The notes under the pieces: generated by a model
The model's input: only the letters and a program-made list of their open reading frames with translations
Databases searched by the model: none
What the model was told of the DNA's origin: nothing
Assembly: GCA_030533085.1 (NCBI GenBank)
Contig: JAUNJZ010000011.1
Span: 1 to 63,102 of the forward strand
Length of the DNA stretch: 63,102 bases
Direction of reading: 5' to 3'
Source: Synergistaceae bacterium
GTDB lineage: Bacteria; Synergistota; Synergistia; Synergistales; Synergistaceae
In this document: piece after piece, positions 7,405 through 15,423 of the stretch
Numbering within the stretch: position 1 is the stretch's first letter
Layout of the letters: every line of letters begins with the position of its first letter
Made by a program: the position numbers and the translations under genes

Positions 7405-8361
7405 TTATGCCGCAGTGCTTAACAATAATTTTTTTGCCAATCCTACAATATCGCGCGCCCAATCCTGGTATTCTCTGCGAGGGTGGAGTCCAGCGGCTGT
7501 ATCGCACTCCTGAACAGCTTTTATCCAAGGCGTGGGAAAGCTTGCGAAGCCCCTGTATGCGCCAACAAGCGCACCTGCTATAGCGGCGTTTGTGTCTGTA
7601 TCGCCGCCCATGCGAACAGTATCTATTATTGCGCTGCTCGCGCTGTCTGCGTGCGTGAGCCTGTAAACGGCGTTTTGCAGGGCGAGAAGAACATAGCCTG
7701 AATGCTGGAGCATTGTGCTGTCGGGCGGCGATACCATGCCGTTTTTGATGGCGTCAAGCACATCTGGCTCATCACACATGCCGGCAGTATGACAGTCCAT
7801 CATGTGTCCGCATATTGCTTCCGGGGCGCCGCCTGTTTTTATGGCGTAAGCTATTCCGCGAGCCAGAGCCATATTGGCCATGCGGCATACGTTATTGGGG
7901 TGTGTAAGTTCCGCATCCATAATTGCAACATTACCGGCAGTTACATAATCGTGCGCGTAGCATACTCCAATTGGACTGACGCGCATAAGCGCGCCGTTGG
8001 CTTTACTCTGTACGTTCTTATTTAGACCACGGCTGCTCAGCGCCTTGTGAACCGTTCCGCCAATGTCAAAAGGGCGGGAGTTCAGCCAGTCAATATATCC
8101 ATTCACCGTCAGCAGCGCAGAGTATCCAAAACCTTCTATAAGGCTTTTTGCCAAGACAACAGCCATCTCACTGTCGTCTGTAATTTGTCCTGCTGCCGTG
8201 CCCCATACGCTGCTTGGCCTCATGGAACAGTCTCCGTTCATGACTTCACTGATTTGCTCCGGCGACATAAATTCGTACTGAGCGCCAAACGCATCGCCGC
8301 AGAACTGCCCTGCCAGGCAGCCAGCGGCTCTGTCTAACACAGCGTCTGATATTCTTCTCAT
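7405..8361 (-). CDS. ADP-ribosylglycohydrolase family protein
   Basis: About 318 aa of the ARH/DraG-like fold, which removes ADP-ribose from proteins or small molecules using two Mg ions. The metal motifs are visible: TDDSEMAVV near residue 65 and MGGDTDTNAAIAGALVGAYRG near 250. Start: ATG 8361 has AAGG nine bases upstream; an ATG at 8370 is also possible but has no spaced ribosome site. Flanked by imperfect direct repeats next to selC and surrounded by AT-rich DNA, so probably acquired. No partner ADP-ribosyltransferase is in the window, so the target is unknown. Confidence 0.9.
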   Translation of the reverse strand: MRRISDAVLDRAAGCLAGQFCGDAFGAQYEFMSPEQISEVMNGDCSMRPSSVWGTAAGQITDDSEMAVVLAKSLIEGFGYSALLTVNGYIDWLNSRPFDIGGTVHKALSSRGLNKNVQSKANGALMRVSPIGVCYAHDYVTAGNVAIMDAELTHPNNVCRMANMALARGIAYAIKTGGAPEAICGHMMDCHTAGMCDEPDVLDAIKNGMVSPPDSTMLQHSGYVLLALQNAVYRLTHADSASSAIIDTVRMGGDTDTNAAIAGALVGAYRGFASFPTPWIKAVQECDTAAGLHPRREYQDWARDIVGLAKKLLLSTAA

Positions 8362-8379
8362 AGCCCTCATCCTTATCGT

Positions 8380-8483
8380 CTGGGTTATTGAAAATCGTGT
8401 TTTGTTGATATCACTGGATTTTTAGATTGTCTTGGGCTCGACAGAAACGCTCTGGATTATAAATTGGCGGAGGCGTGTAGGAA
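8380..8483. repeat. Imperfect direct repeat, right copy, running into tRNA-Sec
   Basis: Right copy of the repeat described at 7209-7292. It covers the gap between the ADP-ribosylglycohydrolase gene and tRNA-Sec plus the last 19 bases of the tRNA gene. The two copies bracket about 1.1 kb. Tandem or successive integration events at the selC 3' end would leave this pattern; no integrase is visible nearby. Confidence 0.55.
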
Positions 8484-8561
8484 TCGAACCTACCTGGGCG
8501 GGCGTTACCCACCCACAACGGATTTGAAGTCCGGGTCCAGCACCAGCTGAAACGCACCTCC
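8465..8561 (-). tRNA. selC: tRNA-Sec (anticodon TCA)
   Basis: Selenocysteine tRNA on the minus strand, 97 bases including an encoded CCA. The acceptor arms GGAGGTG/CGCCTCC pair, followed by discriminator G and CCA. The anticodon stem CGGA/TCCG holds the loop CTTCAAA, giving anticodon TCA. The long variable arm GGGTGGG/CCCGCCC is typical of tRNA-Sec. The T arm GTAGGTTCGATTCCTAC is intact. It implies a selenocysteine pathway (SelA, SelB, SelD) elsewhere in the genome. I saw no gene here with an obvious in-frame TGA. Confidence 0.95.
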
Positions 8562-8578
8562 GTCTGAGGACGCGGTAA

Positions 8579-8607
8579 AGTCTAGCAGAAATACGCCTCC
8601 CCCGCAA
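8579..8607 (-). promoter_or_regulatory. Promoter of tRNA-Sec
   Basis: On the minus strand, TTGCGG (8607-8602), an exact 17-base spacer and TAGACT (8584-8579) lie 17 bases upstream of the tRNA-Sec 5' end, which fits direct transcription of the tRNA. Confidence 0.6.
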
Positions 8608-8625
8608 TCCTCTTTATGCACAAAA

Positions 8626-9933
8626 TCAGGATATTCTGCCCAGTATCAGTTTCCGGGGGCGCGCCTTTTCCGCGATCTCCCAGCAGCCGCTCAGATGTTT
8701 CATCGCGTCGGCAAGCTTGTTATCGTCGTTGTAGAAAAGCTCAACGACGGCGTCTCCGGCCCTGACTTTATCGCCTGTCTTTGCTCTGAGGCGTATGGCG
8801 GCGGCGTAGTCTATTCTGTCGTCTACTTTCATTCTGCCGCCTCCGAGCGCGCGCAGCGCCTCTCCTATTGCTCTCGCGTCAAGCTTTGAGACGACGCCCT
8901 CCCTTTCGCTTTTCAGAGCGAAGCTCTTTTGCGCGCGAGGCAGTATATCCAGCGGCCTTTCCAGTATTTCCGTAGCTCCGCCCTGAGCCTTTATCAGTTC
9001 GGCGAATTTTTTCAGCGCTCTTCCGTCGTCAAGCGCGGCTGAGGCTATCGCCGCCCCTTCATCCTCGTCTTTGGCGTGCCCGGATATCGCAAGCATCTGA
9101 GCGCACAGGGCGACGCAGAGTTCCCTTGTGTCGGCCGGGCCGCCCCCTTTCAGAACTTCTATCGCCTCGTAGACTTCTGCGGCGTTTCCCACCCATTCTC
9201 CGAGCGGCTCTTCCATGTCGGTGATTAGGGCAACGCTTTTTCTTCCGAATCTTTTTGAGAGGGAGACAAGAGCGGCGGCAAGCTCTCCGGCTGATTCACG
9301 GTCATTCATAAACGCGCCGCTGCCGCATTTTACGTCGAATACATATCCGCAGGCTCCCCCAACCAGCTTTTTGCTCACTATGCTGGCGGCTATGAGCTGC
9401 ACTTTCGGCACGGTTCCGGTCACGTCGCGCAGCCTGTAGAATTTTCCTTCGGCGGGGGCCAGCTCCTTTGAGTGGCCGGATATGGCGCAGCCTATATTCC
9501 GTATCTGAGACAAAAATTCCCCCGCTTCAAGCTGCATACGCATTCCTGGTATCGATTCAAGCTTATCCACCGTTCCGCCGGAGAAGCCCAGCCCGCGGCC
9601 GGAAAGCTTCGACACGACGGCTCCGCAGGCCGCGGCAAGCGGCAGCACGACAAGCGTCGTTTTGTCCCCCACCCCGCCGGTGCTGTGTTTATCAACGATA
9701 CGAATGTCGTCGGGAAATGAGTATCTTTCGCCAGAGGCGGCAAGAAGCTCTGTGAAGCAGCTCAGCTCTTCGTCGTCAAGCCCGTTTAGGAAGGCCGCCA
9801 TCAGCCATGCCGCCGTCTGGTAGTCCGGTACGCTGCCATCCATTACCCCGCGGATAAATTCCTGAAATTCGCTCTTGCTGTGACTGCCGCCGTCGCGTTT
9901 TTTCTCTATAAATTCGATCATATTGAACATCAT
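8626..9933 (-). CDS. pdp: Pyrimidine-nucleoside (thymidine) phosphorylase
   Basis: 435-aa enzyme that phosphorolyses thymidine/uridine to base plus (deoxy)ribose-1-phosphate. The family signature KHSTGGVGDKTTLVVLPLAAA lies near 80-100, followed by SGRGLGFSGGTVDKLESIPG, the phosphate and sugar binding region. Length fits Pdp/DeoA. The start overlaps the purine nucleoside phosphorylase stop (ATGA) after GAGG; an internal ATG at 9920 is possible. Together with the upstream pnp it forms a nucleoside-salvage pair. Substrate breadth (Pdp versus DeoA) cannot be decided by eye. Confidence 0.92.
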   Translation of the reverse strand: MMFNMIEFIEKKRDGGSHSKSEFQEFIRGVMDGSVPDYQTAAWLMAAFLNGLDDEELSCFTELLAASGERYSFPDDIRIVDKHSTGGVGDKTTLVVLPLAAACGAVVSKLSGRGLGFSGGTVDKLESIPGMRMQLEAGEFLSQIRNIGCAISGHSKELAPAEGKFYRLRDVTGTVPKVQLIAASIVSKKLVGGACGYVFDVKCGSGAFMNDRESAGELAAALVSLSKRFGRKSVALITDMEEPLGEWVGNAAEVYEAIEVLKGGGPADTRELCVALCAQMLAISGHAKDEDEGAAIASAALDDGRALKKFAELIKAQGGATEILERPLDILPRAQKSFALKSEREGVVSKLDARAIGEALRALGGGRMKVDDRIDYAAAIRLRAKTGDKVRAGDAVVELFYNDDNKLADAMKHLSGCWEIAEKARPRKLILGRIS

Positions 9934-10754
9934 AGGCGCACCTCGTCAATAAAGCGTTCTATCAGCGCGGCGACGGATTCGCCGCAGCGCGACATGACTT
10001 CCAGCACTTCACGGTGGGTAAGCTTCTCCGACGTGATTCCGGCGGCGTAGTTCGAGGCGCAGGATAGCCCCAGTACGCGAATGCCCATGTGGTTTGCCGC
10101 CGTCACTTCGGGAACGGTGGACATTCCGACCAGGTCGGCCCCCATTGCGCGCGCCATTCTTATTTCTGCCGGGGTCTCGAACGACGGGCCGCTGAATGCC
10201 ATGTAGACGCCCTTTTTCAGCTCCAGCCCCTCGGCGGCGGCCGCTTTTTCCGCCGCTCTGATGAATTCTCCGTCATAGGCGGCGCTCATGTCTGGGAAGC
10301 GCTCGCCCCATTTATCGTTGTTGACTCCGATAAGCGGATTCGTCCCCATGAAGTTGATATGGTCCACTATCGCGGCGACGGAACCGGGGCGGATATCCGG
10401 GTTGACCGCACCGGAGGCGTTTGTGGCTACAAGCGCCTTTATTCCCAGCGAGCCGAGGACGCGAATAGGAAAGGTCACCTCCGCCATCGTATAGCCCTCG
10501 TAATAGTGGACGCGCCCCTGCATGACCGCGACCCGCTTCCCTCCCATGGAGCCGAGTATCAGCTTTCCTTCATGTCCGGGGGCGGTCGAACGCGGCCAGT
10601 ATGGGATTTCCTCGTAGGGGATTATTTCAGGACGTTCCAGCACGTCGGCGACGCGGCCAAGGCCGGAGCCGAGTATTACAGCAATCTCCGGGCTGGCGCA
10701 GCCCCTTTTTCCGATATATCGCAGCGCCTCTTCTACCTTGTCCCAATGGTACAT
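9930..10754 (-). CDS. Purine-nucleoside phosphorylase (trimeric, PNP/MTAP family)
   Basis: 274 aa; phosphorolyses inosine/guanosine-type nucleosides. Motifs: VILGSGLGRVAD (phosphate loop, about 26-37), GRVHYYEGY (about 80-88), the base-site segment ATNASGAVNPDI and MGADLVGMSTVPEVTAANHMG. Length and motifs match the trimeric class rather than hexameric DeoD. ATG 10754 follows GGAGGAG. It lies between a tyrosine recombinase and pdp. A role on methylthioinosine in the methionine salvage route, whose other enzymes are at 24.7-28.3 kb, is possible but not shown. Confidence 0.92.
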   Translation of the reverse strand: MYHWDKVEEALRYIGKRGCASPEIAVILGSGLGRVADVLERPEIIPYEEIPYWPRSTAPGHEGKLILGSMGGKRVAVMQGRVHYYEGYTMAEVTFPIRVLGSLGIKALVATNASGAVNPDIRPGSVAAIVDHINFMGTNPLIGVNNDKWGERFPDMSAAYDGEFIRAAEKAAAAEGLELKKGVYMAFSGPSFETPAEIRMARAMGADLVGMSTVPEVTAANHMGIRVLGLSCASNYAAGITSEKLTHREVLEVMSRCGESVAALIERFIDEVRL

Positions 10755-10766
10755 GTTATCTCCTCC

Positions 10767-11672
10767 TCAGTTCGCGCGCGGGTGGTATTTGTCGTAGTTG
10801 TCGCGCAGCTCCGTATCAAGATGCGTGTATTTCTCCGTTGTCATGATGGAGCTGTGTCCGAGCAGCTCCTGTAAGGTTCTCTGGTCCATGCCGTTGCGCA
10901 GCAGGTGCGTCGCGAAGGTGTGGCGAAGCACATGCGGATGCAGCCGCTGCTTCGGTATGCCGGCCTGCATGCCGCGTTTGTGGAGTATTACCCACAGCGT
11001 CTCTCTATGGAGCTGGCGGCCTGTACGCGATAGGAATATCCATTCGGCCTTTTGTTTGTCGAGCTGAGGCCGGTATCCGTCGATATATTCCTCCACGACG
11101 CGGCGTACCGCTCCGATGTATGGAACGCTGCGCTCTTTTTCGCCTTTGCCGCGCGTGTAGATGAGGCCGTTTTCCGGGTCAAGATCCCGCAGTCTGGCCG
11201 CACACAGCTCTGAGGCCCGCATTCCGGCTCCGTAGGCCAGTTCTATGAACGCGCGGTCGCGCTTGCCGAGCGCGCTGCCATCCTCGCAGGCGTTTATTAT
11301 TCTCTGTATCTCGCCCTCCGTCATTATCTGCGGGAGCTTCTTCTCCCTTGAGGGCAGGGGCGCGAGGCGCGGCAGGCTGTCAGTAACGCCGTCGAATTGC
11401 AGGAATATGGCGAAGGAGCGCATTACCGCGCCAAGCCGCTGGACTGAGCTTTTTTTGCGTCCCTCCGCCGTTTCGCCGTTCAGGAAGCGCGTTATCATTT
11501 CCCGCTTCACGTCGAATGGGTCGCAATCGCAGCCGCGGCAGTAATCGAACCATTTGGAAAGGTCGGAAAGGTAGGCTCGCAGAGTGTTTTCGCTGCCGCC
11601 GCGTTCAAGCCTGATATAGTCGCCGAATCTTTCGGCCGTCTTTTTTAACTCACCGGCTTCTCTAAAGCTCAT
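10767..11672 (-). CDS. Tyrosine recombinase XerC/XerD-like
   Basis: 301-aa site-specific recombinase. N-terminal SAM-like core-binding domain (about 10-100) and catalytic domain with R152 (MRASEL), K176 (RGKGEKER), H247-x-x-R250 (HVLRHTFATHLL), H273 (LLGHSS) and nucleophile Y282 (KYTHL). This is the full catalytic set. Length and operon setting among housekeeping genes point to chromosome dimer resolution rather than a mobile element integrase. XerC versus XerD is not decided. It overlaps the nudix gene by 4 bases. Confidence 0.92.
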   Translation of the reverse strand: MSFREAGELKKTAERFGDYIRLERGGSENTLRAYLSDLSKWFDYCRGCDCDPFDVKREMITRFLNGETAEGRKKSSVQRLGAVMRSFAIFLQFDGVTDSLPRLAPLPSREKKLPQIMTEGEIQRIINACEDGSALGKRDRAFIELAYGAGMRASELCAARLRDLDPENGLIYTRGKGEKERSVPYIGAVRRVVEEYIDGYRPQLDKQKAEWIFLSRTGRQLHRETLWVILHKRGMQAGIPKQRLHPHVLRHTFATHLLRNGMDQRTLQELLGHSSIMTTEKYTHLDTELRDNYDKYHPRAN

Positions 11673-12220
11673 TTTTCCGCTTTGCGCGCCAGATACCAGT
11701 AATAGGCCATCAGCGTCTTGCCGTCGATTATTCTGTTTTCCGCTATCAGCTCTTCTATCTCGCGGCTGGAAAATTTACAGACTTTAAGATACTCGTCGTC
11801 GTCCTCCTGCAATTTTGAAGCTATCAGCTCTGTTGCATAGTAGAGCGTTATCTTCTCTGTTGTGAAGCCGGGCGATGTGTAAAATTCGGCGATTTTCTCC
11901 ATCCTGCCGGGCCTGAAGCCGATTTCCTCCCTCAGCTCGCGCACCGCCGTTTCTCTCCCGTCCTCTCCCTCTTCGACGAGTCCGGCCGGTATCTCGTAGA
12001 TCTCCTCGTCTATAGCGTGGCGGTACTGTCTGACGAGGATTATTTTTCCATCCTCGTCTACCGGAAGCATCGCGACGGCGGCCTTATGCAGCACCACCTC
12101 GCGCAGCTTTTCAGCTCCTGAAGGGAATTTCACCGTGTCCACCCTGAGCTCTACTATGCGCCCCTTGTAGGGAAAGTCGCTCTTCACTATATTTCTTAAA
12201 AGCTTTTTCTGCTCGCTCAT
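11669..12220 (-). CDS. NUDIX hydrolase, ADP-ribose pyrophosphatase type
   Basis: 183-aa cytosolic hydrolase. The Nudix box GLVEEGEDGRETAVRELREEIGF (about 81-103) fits Gx5Ex7REUXEExGU exactly. Neighbouring segments KIILVRQYRHAIDEEIYEIPAG and FYTSPGFTTEKITLYYA are typical of ADP-ribose pyrophosphatases, which hydrolyse ADP-ribose to AMP and ribose-5-phosphate. It overlaps the recombinase start by 4 bases and follows fmt by 11 bases. The exact substrate is inferred from family resemblance. Confidence 0.9.
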   Translation of the reverse strand: MSEQKKLLRNIVKSDFPYKGRIVELRVDTVKFPSGAEKLREVVLHKAAVAMLPVDEDGKIILVRQYRHAIDEEIYEIPAGLVEEGEDGRETAVRELREEIGFRPGRMEKIAEFYTSPGFTTEKITLYYATELIASKLQEDDDEYLKVCKFSSREIEELIAENRIIDGKTLMAYYWYLARKAEK

Positions 12221-12231
12221 TTTATCGCCCC

Positions 12232-13164
12232 CTATTCCAGCCTTTCGCCGCCGCAGATGCGAAGGCCGCGCGCCCAGTCCTCCGCGCGCAGCGCCCTCTT
12301 GCCCTCCGGCTGCACCTCCGTCAGCAGCAGCGCCCCTTCCCCGCAGATTATCGCAGGGCGGCCGTCAATCACGGCGCAGCAGCCGGCTTCGCCGGAGGGG
12401 ACATCGACCGCGTCGGCGGCGTGTATTCGCAGCCTTTTTCCCCTCGCCGTGCAGTAAACGCCGGGCGCTTTTCCGATGCCGCGTATCCTGTTTACGATTT
12501 CCCGGGCTGGGAGCTGCCAGTCGATACGCCCCTCTGCCTTATCTATCTTAGGCGCGAGGCTCGCCCCCTCCGACGGCTGCGGCGTAAAGCGCCAGCTTGC
12601 CGGGCCATCTTCGCAGAGCAGGCGCAGCAGCGTCTCAGAGCCGAGCAGGGCCGCTTTCTCAAGCAGCGAGGCGTAATCGTCCCGCGCGTCGATCTCAAGC
12701 TCCGGCTGCGCCAGCAGCGGACCGGAATCCATTCCCTCGTCGAGGCGGAAGAGCGTTACGGCAGTGGCGGTAAGGCCGTCCATCAGCGCGCGCTGTATCG
12801 GCGCTGAGCCGCGGTAGCGCGGCAGTCTCGACGGGTGGATGTTCAAGCAGCCGTATGGGGCGGCGGAAAGCACCGGCTCCTTTATCATCTGGCCGAAGTC
12901 TATCACCAGTATCAGGTCGGGGGCATTCTCCTTTATCCACTCCACGCGCTCGCTGTCAGCCGAGAGCTTTTCCGTCGTGCAGCATGGGAGGGAAAGTTTT
13001 TCGGCCAGCTCCCAGACGGCTGTATTTTGAAGAAAGAGGCCGCGCCCCGCCGCTCGCGGTGCGGCTGTGAGCACCCAGAGCGGGCGCACTCTCGCGGCGA
13101 TTATTTCAAGGCAGCGGGCCGCGAAGCGGCCGGAGCCGATAAAGGCTATAGTCGGCTCTTTCAT
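12232..13164 (-). CDS. fmt: Methionyl-tRNA formyltransferase
   Basis: Formylates initiator Met-tRNA using 10-formyl-THF. 310 aa, normal length. The catalytic segment GCLNIHPSRLPRYRGSAPIQ (about 106-125) contains the Asn/His/Ser triad region and the RYRG loop. The later TLFRLDEGMDSGPLL provides the catalytic Asp. The C-terminal domain (about 205-310) is the tRNA-binding part. It overlaps def by 4 bases, the classic def-fmt pair, and follows GGAGAAG. Confidence 0.96.
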   Translation of the reverse strand: MKEPTIAFIGSGRFAARCLEIIAARVRPLWVLTAAPRAAGRGLFLQNTAVWELAEKLSLPCCTTEKLSADSERVEWIKENAPDLILVIDFGQMIKEPVLSAAPYGCLNIHPSRLPRYRGSAPIQRALMDGLTATAVTLFRLDEGMDSGPLLAQPELEIDARDDYASLLEKAALLGSETLLRLLCEDGPASWRFTPQPSEGASLAPKIDKAEGRIDWQLPAREIVNRIRGIGKAPGVYCTARGKRLRIHAADAVDVPSGEAGCCAVIDGRPAIICGEGALLLTEVQPEGKRALRAEDWARGLRICGGERLE

Positions 13165-13655
13165 TTCTTCTCCGCCGCTTTTTTTGCGATCTTCTTTTTG
13201 AGGAACTGCCGTTTAAGCGGCGATACCCTGTCTATCAGCAGCCTGCCGTTGAGGTGGTCTATCTCGTGCGAAAAGACGCAGGCTATGAAGCCGTCGTGCT
13301 CGTCGCGATGTTCTTCCCCGTTCTCGTCGCGGTAGACTACAGTTATGCGCTCCGGCGAATCGACCTTTTCATAGATGCCGGGAAAGCTCAGGCAGCCCTC
13401 TTCGTTGCGGACGGAGCCTTCCGATGCGATTATGCGCGGGTTTATAAGCACGTATCTGTCGCCCTTGTAGTCAATGACGACGACCTTTTTCGCCTCGCCT
13501 ATCTGCGGAGCCGCAAGGCCGACGCCGTCGTTCGCGTACATCGTATCCCACATATCCGCCACAAGCGTTTTCAGCTCTTCGTCAAACTTCTCTATCTCGC
13601 GCGTCTCCTCCCGCAATACCGGATCGGGGTAGAGGCATATTTTTCTAAGGGCCAT
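13161..13655 (-). CDS. def: Peptide deformylase
   Basis: Removes the formyl group from nascent N-termini. 164 aa. All three motifs are intact: GVGLAAPQIG (44-53), EGCLSFPG with metal ligand C88, and FSHEIDHLNG with H130, E131 and H134. An in-frame ATG six codons upstream exists, but ATG 13655 has GGAGGT six bases before it and gives the usual MALRKI start. First gene of the def-to-pdp operon. Confidence 0.96.
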   Translation of the reverse strand: MALRKICLYPDPVLREETREIEKFDEELKTLVADMWDTMYANDGVGLAAPQIGEAKKVVVIDYKGDRYVLINPRIIASEGSVRNEEGCLSFPGIYEKVDSPERITVVYRDENGEEHRDEHDGFIACVFSHEIDHLNGRLLIDRVSPLKRQFLKKKIAKKAAEKK

Positions 13656-13736
13656 AAACTGACCTCCATTCATAGTTGGTTTATGGAAGCGGAGCGGCTT
13701 CGAGGAAGGAAGCCGTTCTATATGTTATTTTAACGT

Positions 13737-13774
13737 AAAAGCGGCCCGCGCTCAAGGCAAAGAGCGCGGGCCGC
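13737..13774 (-). terminator. Intrinsic terminator of the alaS-rpsA operon
   Basis: Stem 13741-13753 pairs perfectly with 13762-13774 (13 bp, GCGGCCCGCGCTC) around an 8-base loop. On the minus strand it is followed by TTTT and an AT-rich run. It lies about 28 bases after the rpsA stop. Confidence 0.85.
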
Positions 13775-13801
13775 CGGTTCTGCGTCGTATATCAGATAAT
13801 T

Positions 13802-15406
13802 TTATTCGGCCTCTTCCTGCTCGCGGCTCCTGAGCAGATCTCCGAAGGTAAAGTTCATCTCTTCCTGCGGAAGCTGGCTGTTCGGGTTTTCCTGCCTCCT
13901 GCGCTCTCCGCCCTCGGGGCGGCGGCGGCGCTGCTGGCGCTCTTCGCGTCTCGGCTGCTGCTGATGCTGTTCAGCCGCCGGAGCGCCGTGCTCGCGGTTT
14001 TCCTCGCGCGGCGCGCGTCTTGCCGGCTCTTCGCCCGCCGGACGCAGGCTGAGGCGGATGCGGCGCTCTGAGGGATTCACCTCGAGTATGCGGGCTGTGA
14101 CCTCCTGTCCCTCGGAAAGCACTTCCTTCGGGTTTTCAACTCTCTGTGAGGAAAGCTGGGAGATATGGATAAGCCCTTCGATGCCCTCTTCAAGCTCTAC
14201 GAATGCGCCGAAATCAGCGATCCTGACGACCTTGACGGGAACTTCGGCGTCCTTCTGATACTTCTCGGCAGCCGCCTTCCAGGGATCGTTGAGCTGCTTG
14301 TAGCCAAGGCTGATGCGCTTGCGCTCGGTGTCCACCTCGATGATGGAGACTTCCACCTTCTGTCCCTTTTTGAGCACCTCTTTCGGGTGCTTGATGCGCG
14401 TCCAGCTCAGGTCTCCGATATGGATGAGCCCTTCGACGCCCGCTTCTATCTCTACAAAAGCTCCGAATTCAGTCAGGTTGGTGACGGTTCCCTCCGTGGT
14501 CTTGCCGCGCGTCCAGCGTTCCGCGACGCTGTTCCACGGATCGTCAAGGGTCTGGCGGATCGAGAGGGAGACTCTGTTGTTCTCCTTGTCGATGCCGATG
14601 ACCTTAACCCTGATATGGTCGCCCTTAGCGACGATATCTTTGGCCTTCGCGCTGCGCTGCCATGAGAGTTCGCTGATATGGACAAGTCCTTCCATCGCAC
14701 CGAGATTGACGAAAACGCCGAATGAAGTGATGCTGCTGACGTCGCCCTCAAGCACGTCGCCCTCCTGCACCTGATCATAGAAGGCCTGGCGTGTGCTTGA
14801 AAGCTCTTCTTCGATGAGGCTGCGGCGTGAAAATACGAGACGGCGCTTCCTGCGATCCTTTTCAATGAGCTTGACGGGGAATTCCTGATCGAGCAGCTTT
14901 CCGGGATTCACCCCGTGCCCCTCCTGCGTGAGATGCGAAATGGGGATGAAGCCCTCTATTCCGCAGCAGCTCACGATGAGGCCGCCCTTGACCTTGCGGA
15001 TTCCCTTTACCGTAACCGTCTCGCTCTTCTCCGCCTCTTCCTCGAGTCTGTTCCAGCGCTCGTCGAATTCGCAGCGCCAGCGTGAAAGTCCGAGCTGGGC
15101 GTCCTCGCCCTGGCCGATATTTGTGATCTGAACTCTGACCTTCGCGCCGTTCTCAGGCTCGGGAGTCTCTTCTACGAGAACCTTGTGAGTCCATTCCTTG
15201 CGGGGAAGAAAACCTTCGCATTTGTAGCCTACGTCTACAAGCCAGCCGTCCTCCTGTGAGTCGATTATCGTTCCGTCCACGACCTTGCCGCGGTGGAAAT
15301 CGCCCATCACATCGTACTGCTGCATCATTTCTTCCATTGTTTCTTCTTTTTCCTGCGTTTCGTTCTGTGTTTCCATTTCGTCTTCTGTGCGAAGCTCGTC
15401 AACCAT
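13802..15406 (-). CDS. rpsA: Ribosomal protein bS1 (five S1 domains)
   Basis: 534-aa RNA-binding protein with five S1 repeats, each recognisable by patterns such as GVFVNLGAMEGLVHISELSW and GAFVEIEAGVEGLIHIGDLSW. The last three are the most conserved; the first two are divergent, as in proteobacterial S1. The C-terminal 55 residues are Arg/Gln/Glu-rich and unstructured-looking. An open reading frame extends further upstream, but ATG 15406 has GGAGG nine bases before it. Sits 17 bases after ispH; IspH-S1 linkage, even fusion, is known in Firmicutes. Helps mRNA docking on the 30S subunit. Confidence 0.93.
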   Translation of the reverse strand: MVDELRTEDEMETQNETQEKEETMEEMMQQYDVMGDFHRGKVVDGTIIDSQEDGWLVDVGYKCEGFLPRKEWTHKVLVEETPEPENGAKVRVQITNIGQGEDAQLGLSRWRCEFDERWNRLEEEAEKSETVTVKGIRKVKGGLIVSCCGIEGFIPISHLTQEGHGVNPGKLLDQEFPVKLIEKDRRKRRLVFSRRSLIEEELSSTRQAFYDQVQEGDVLEGDVSSITSFGVFVNLGAMEGLVHISELSWQRSAKAKDIVAKGDHIRVKVIGIDKENNRVSLSIRQTLDDPWNSVAERWTRGKTTEGTVTNLTEFGAFVEIEAGVEGLIHIGDLSWTRIKHPKEVLKKGQKVEVSIIEVDTERKRISLGYKQLNDPWKAAAEKYQKDAEVPVKVVRIADFGAFVELEEGIEGLIHISQLSSQRVENPKEVLSEGQEVTARILEVNPSERRIRLSLRPAGEEPARRAPREENREHGAPAAEQHQQQPRREERQQRRRRPEGGERRRQENPNSQLPQEEMNFTFGDLLRSREQEEAE

Positions 15407-15423
15407 ACCCAACATCCTCCTGC

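Noticed and set aside
10767-11672. Tyrosine recombinase as integrase of the selC islet
   Set aside because: It lies inside a housekeeping operon with 4- and 12-base junctions and has Xer length and motifs, so it is more likely XerC/D.
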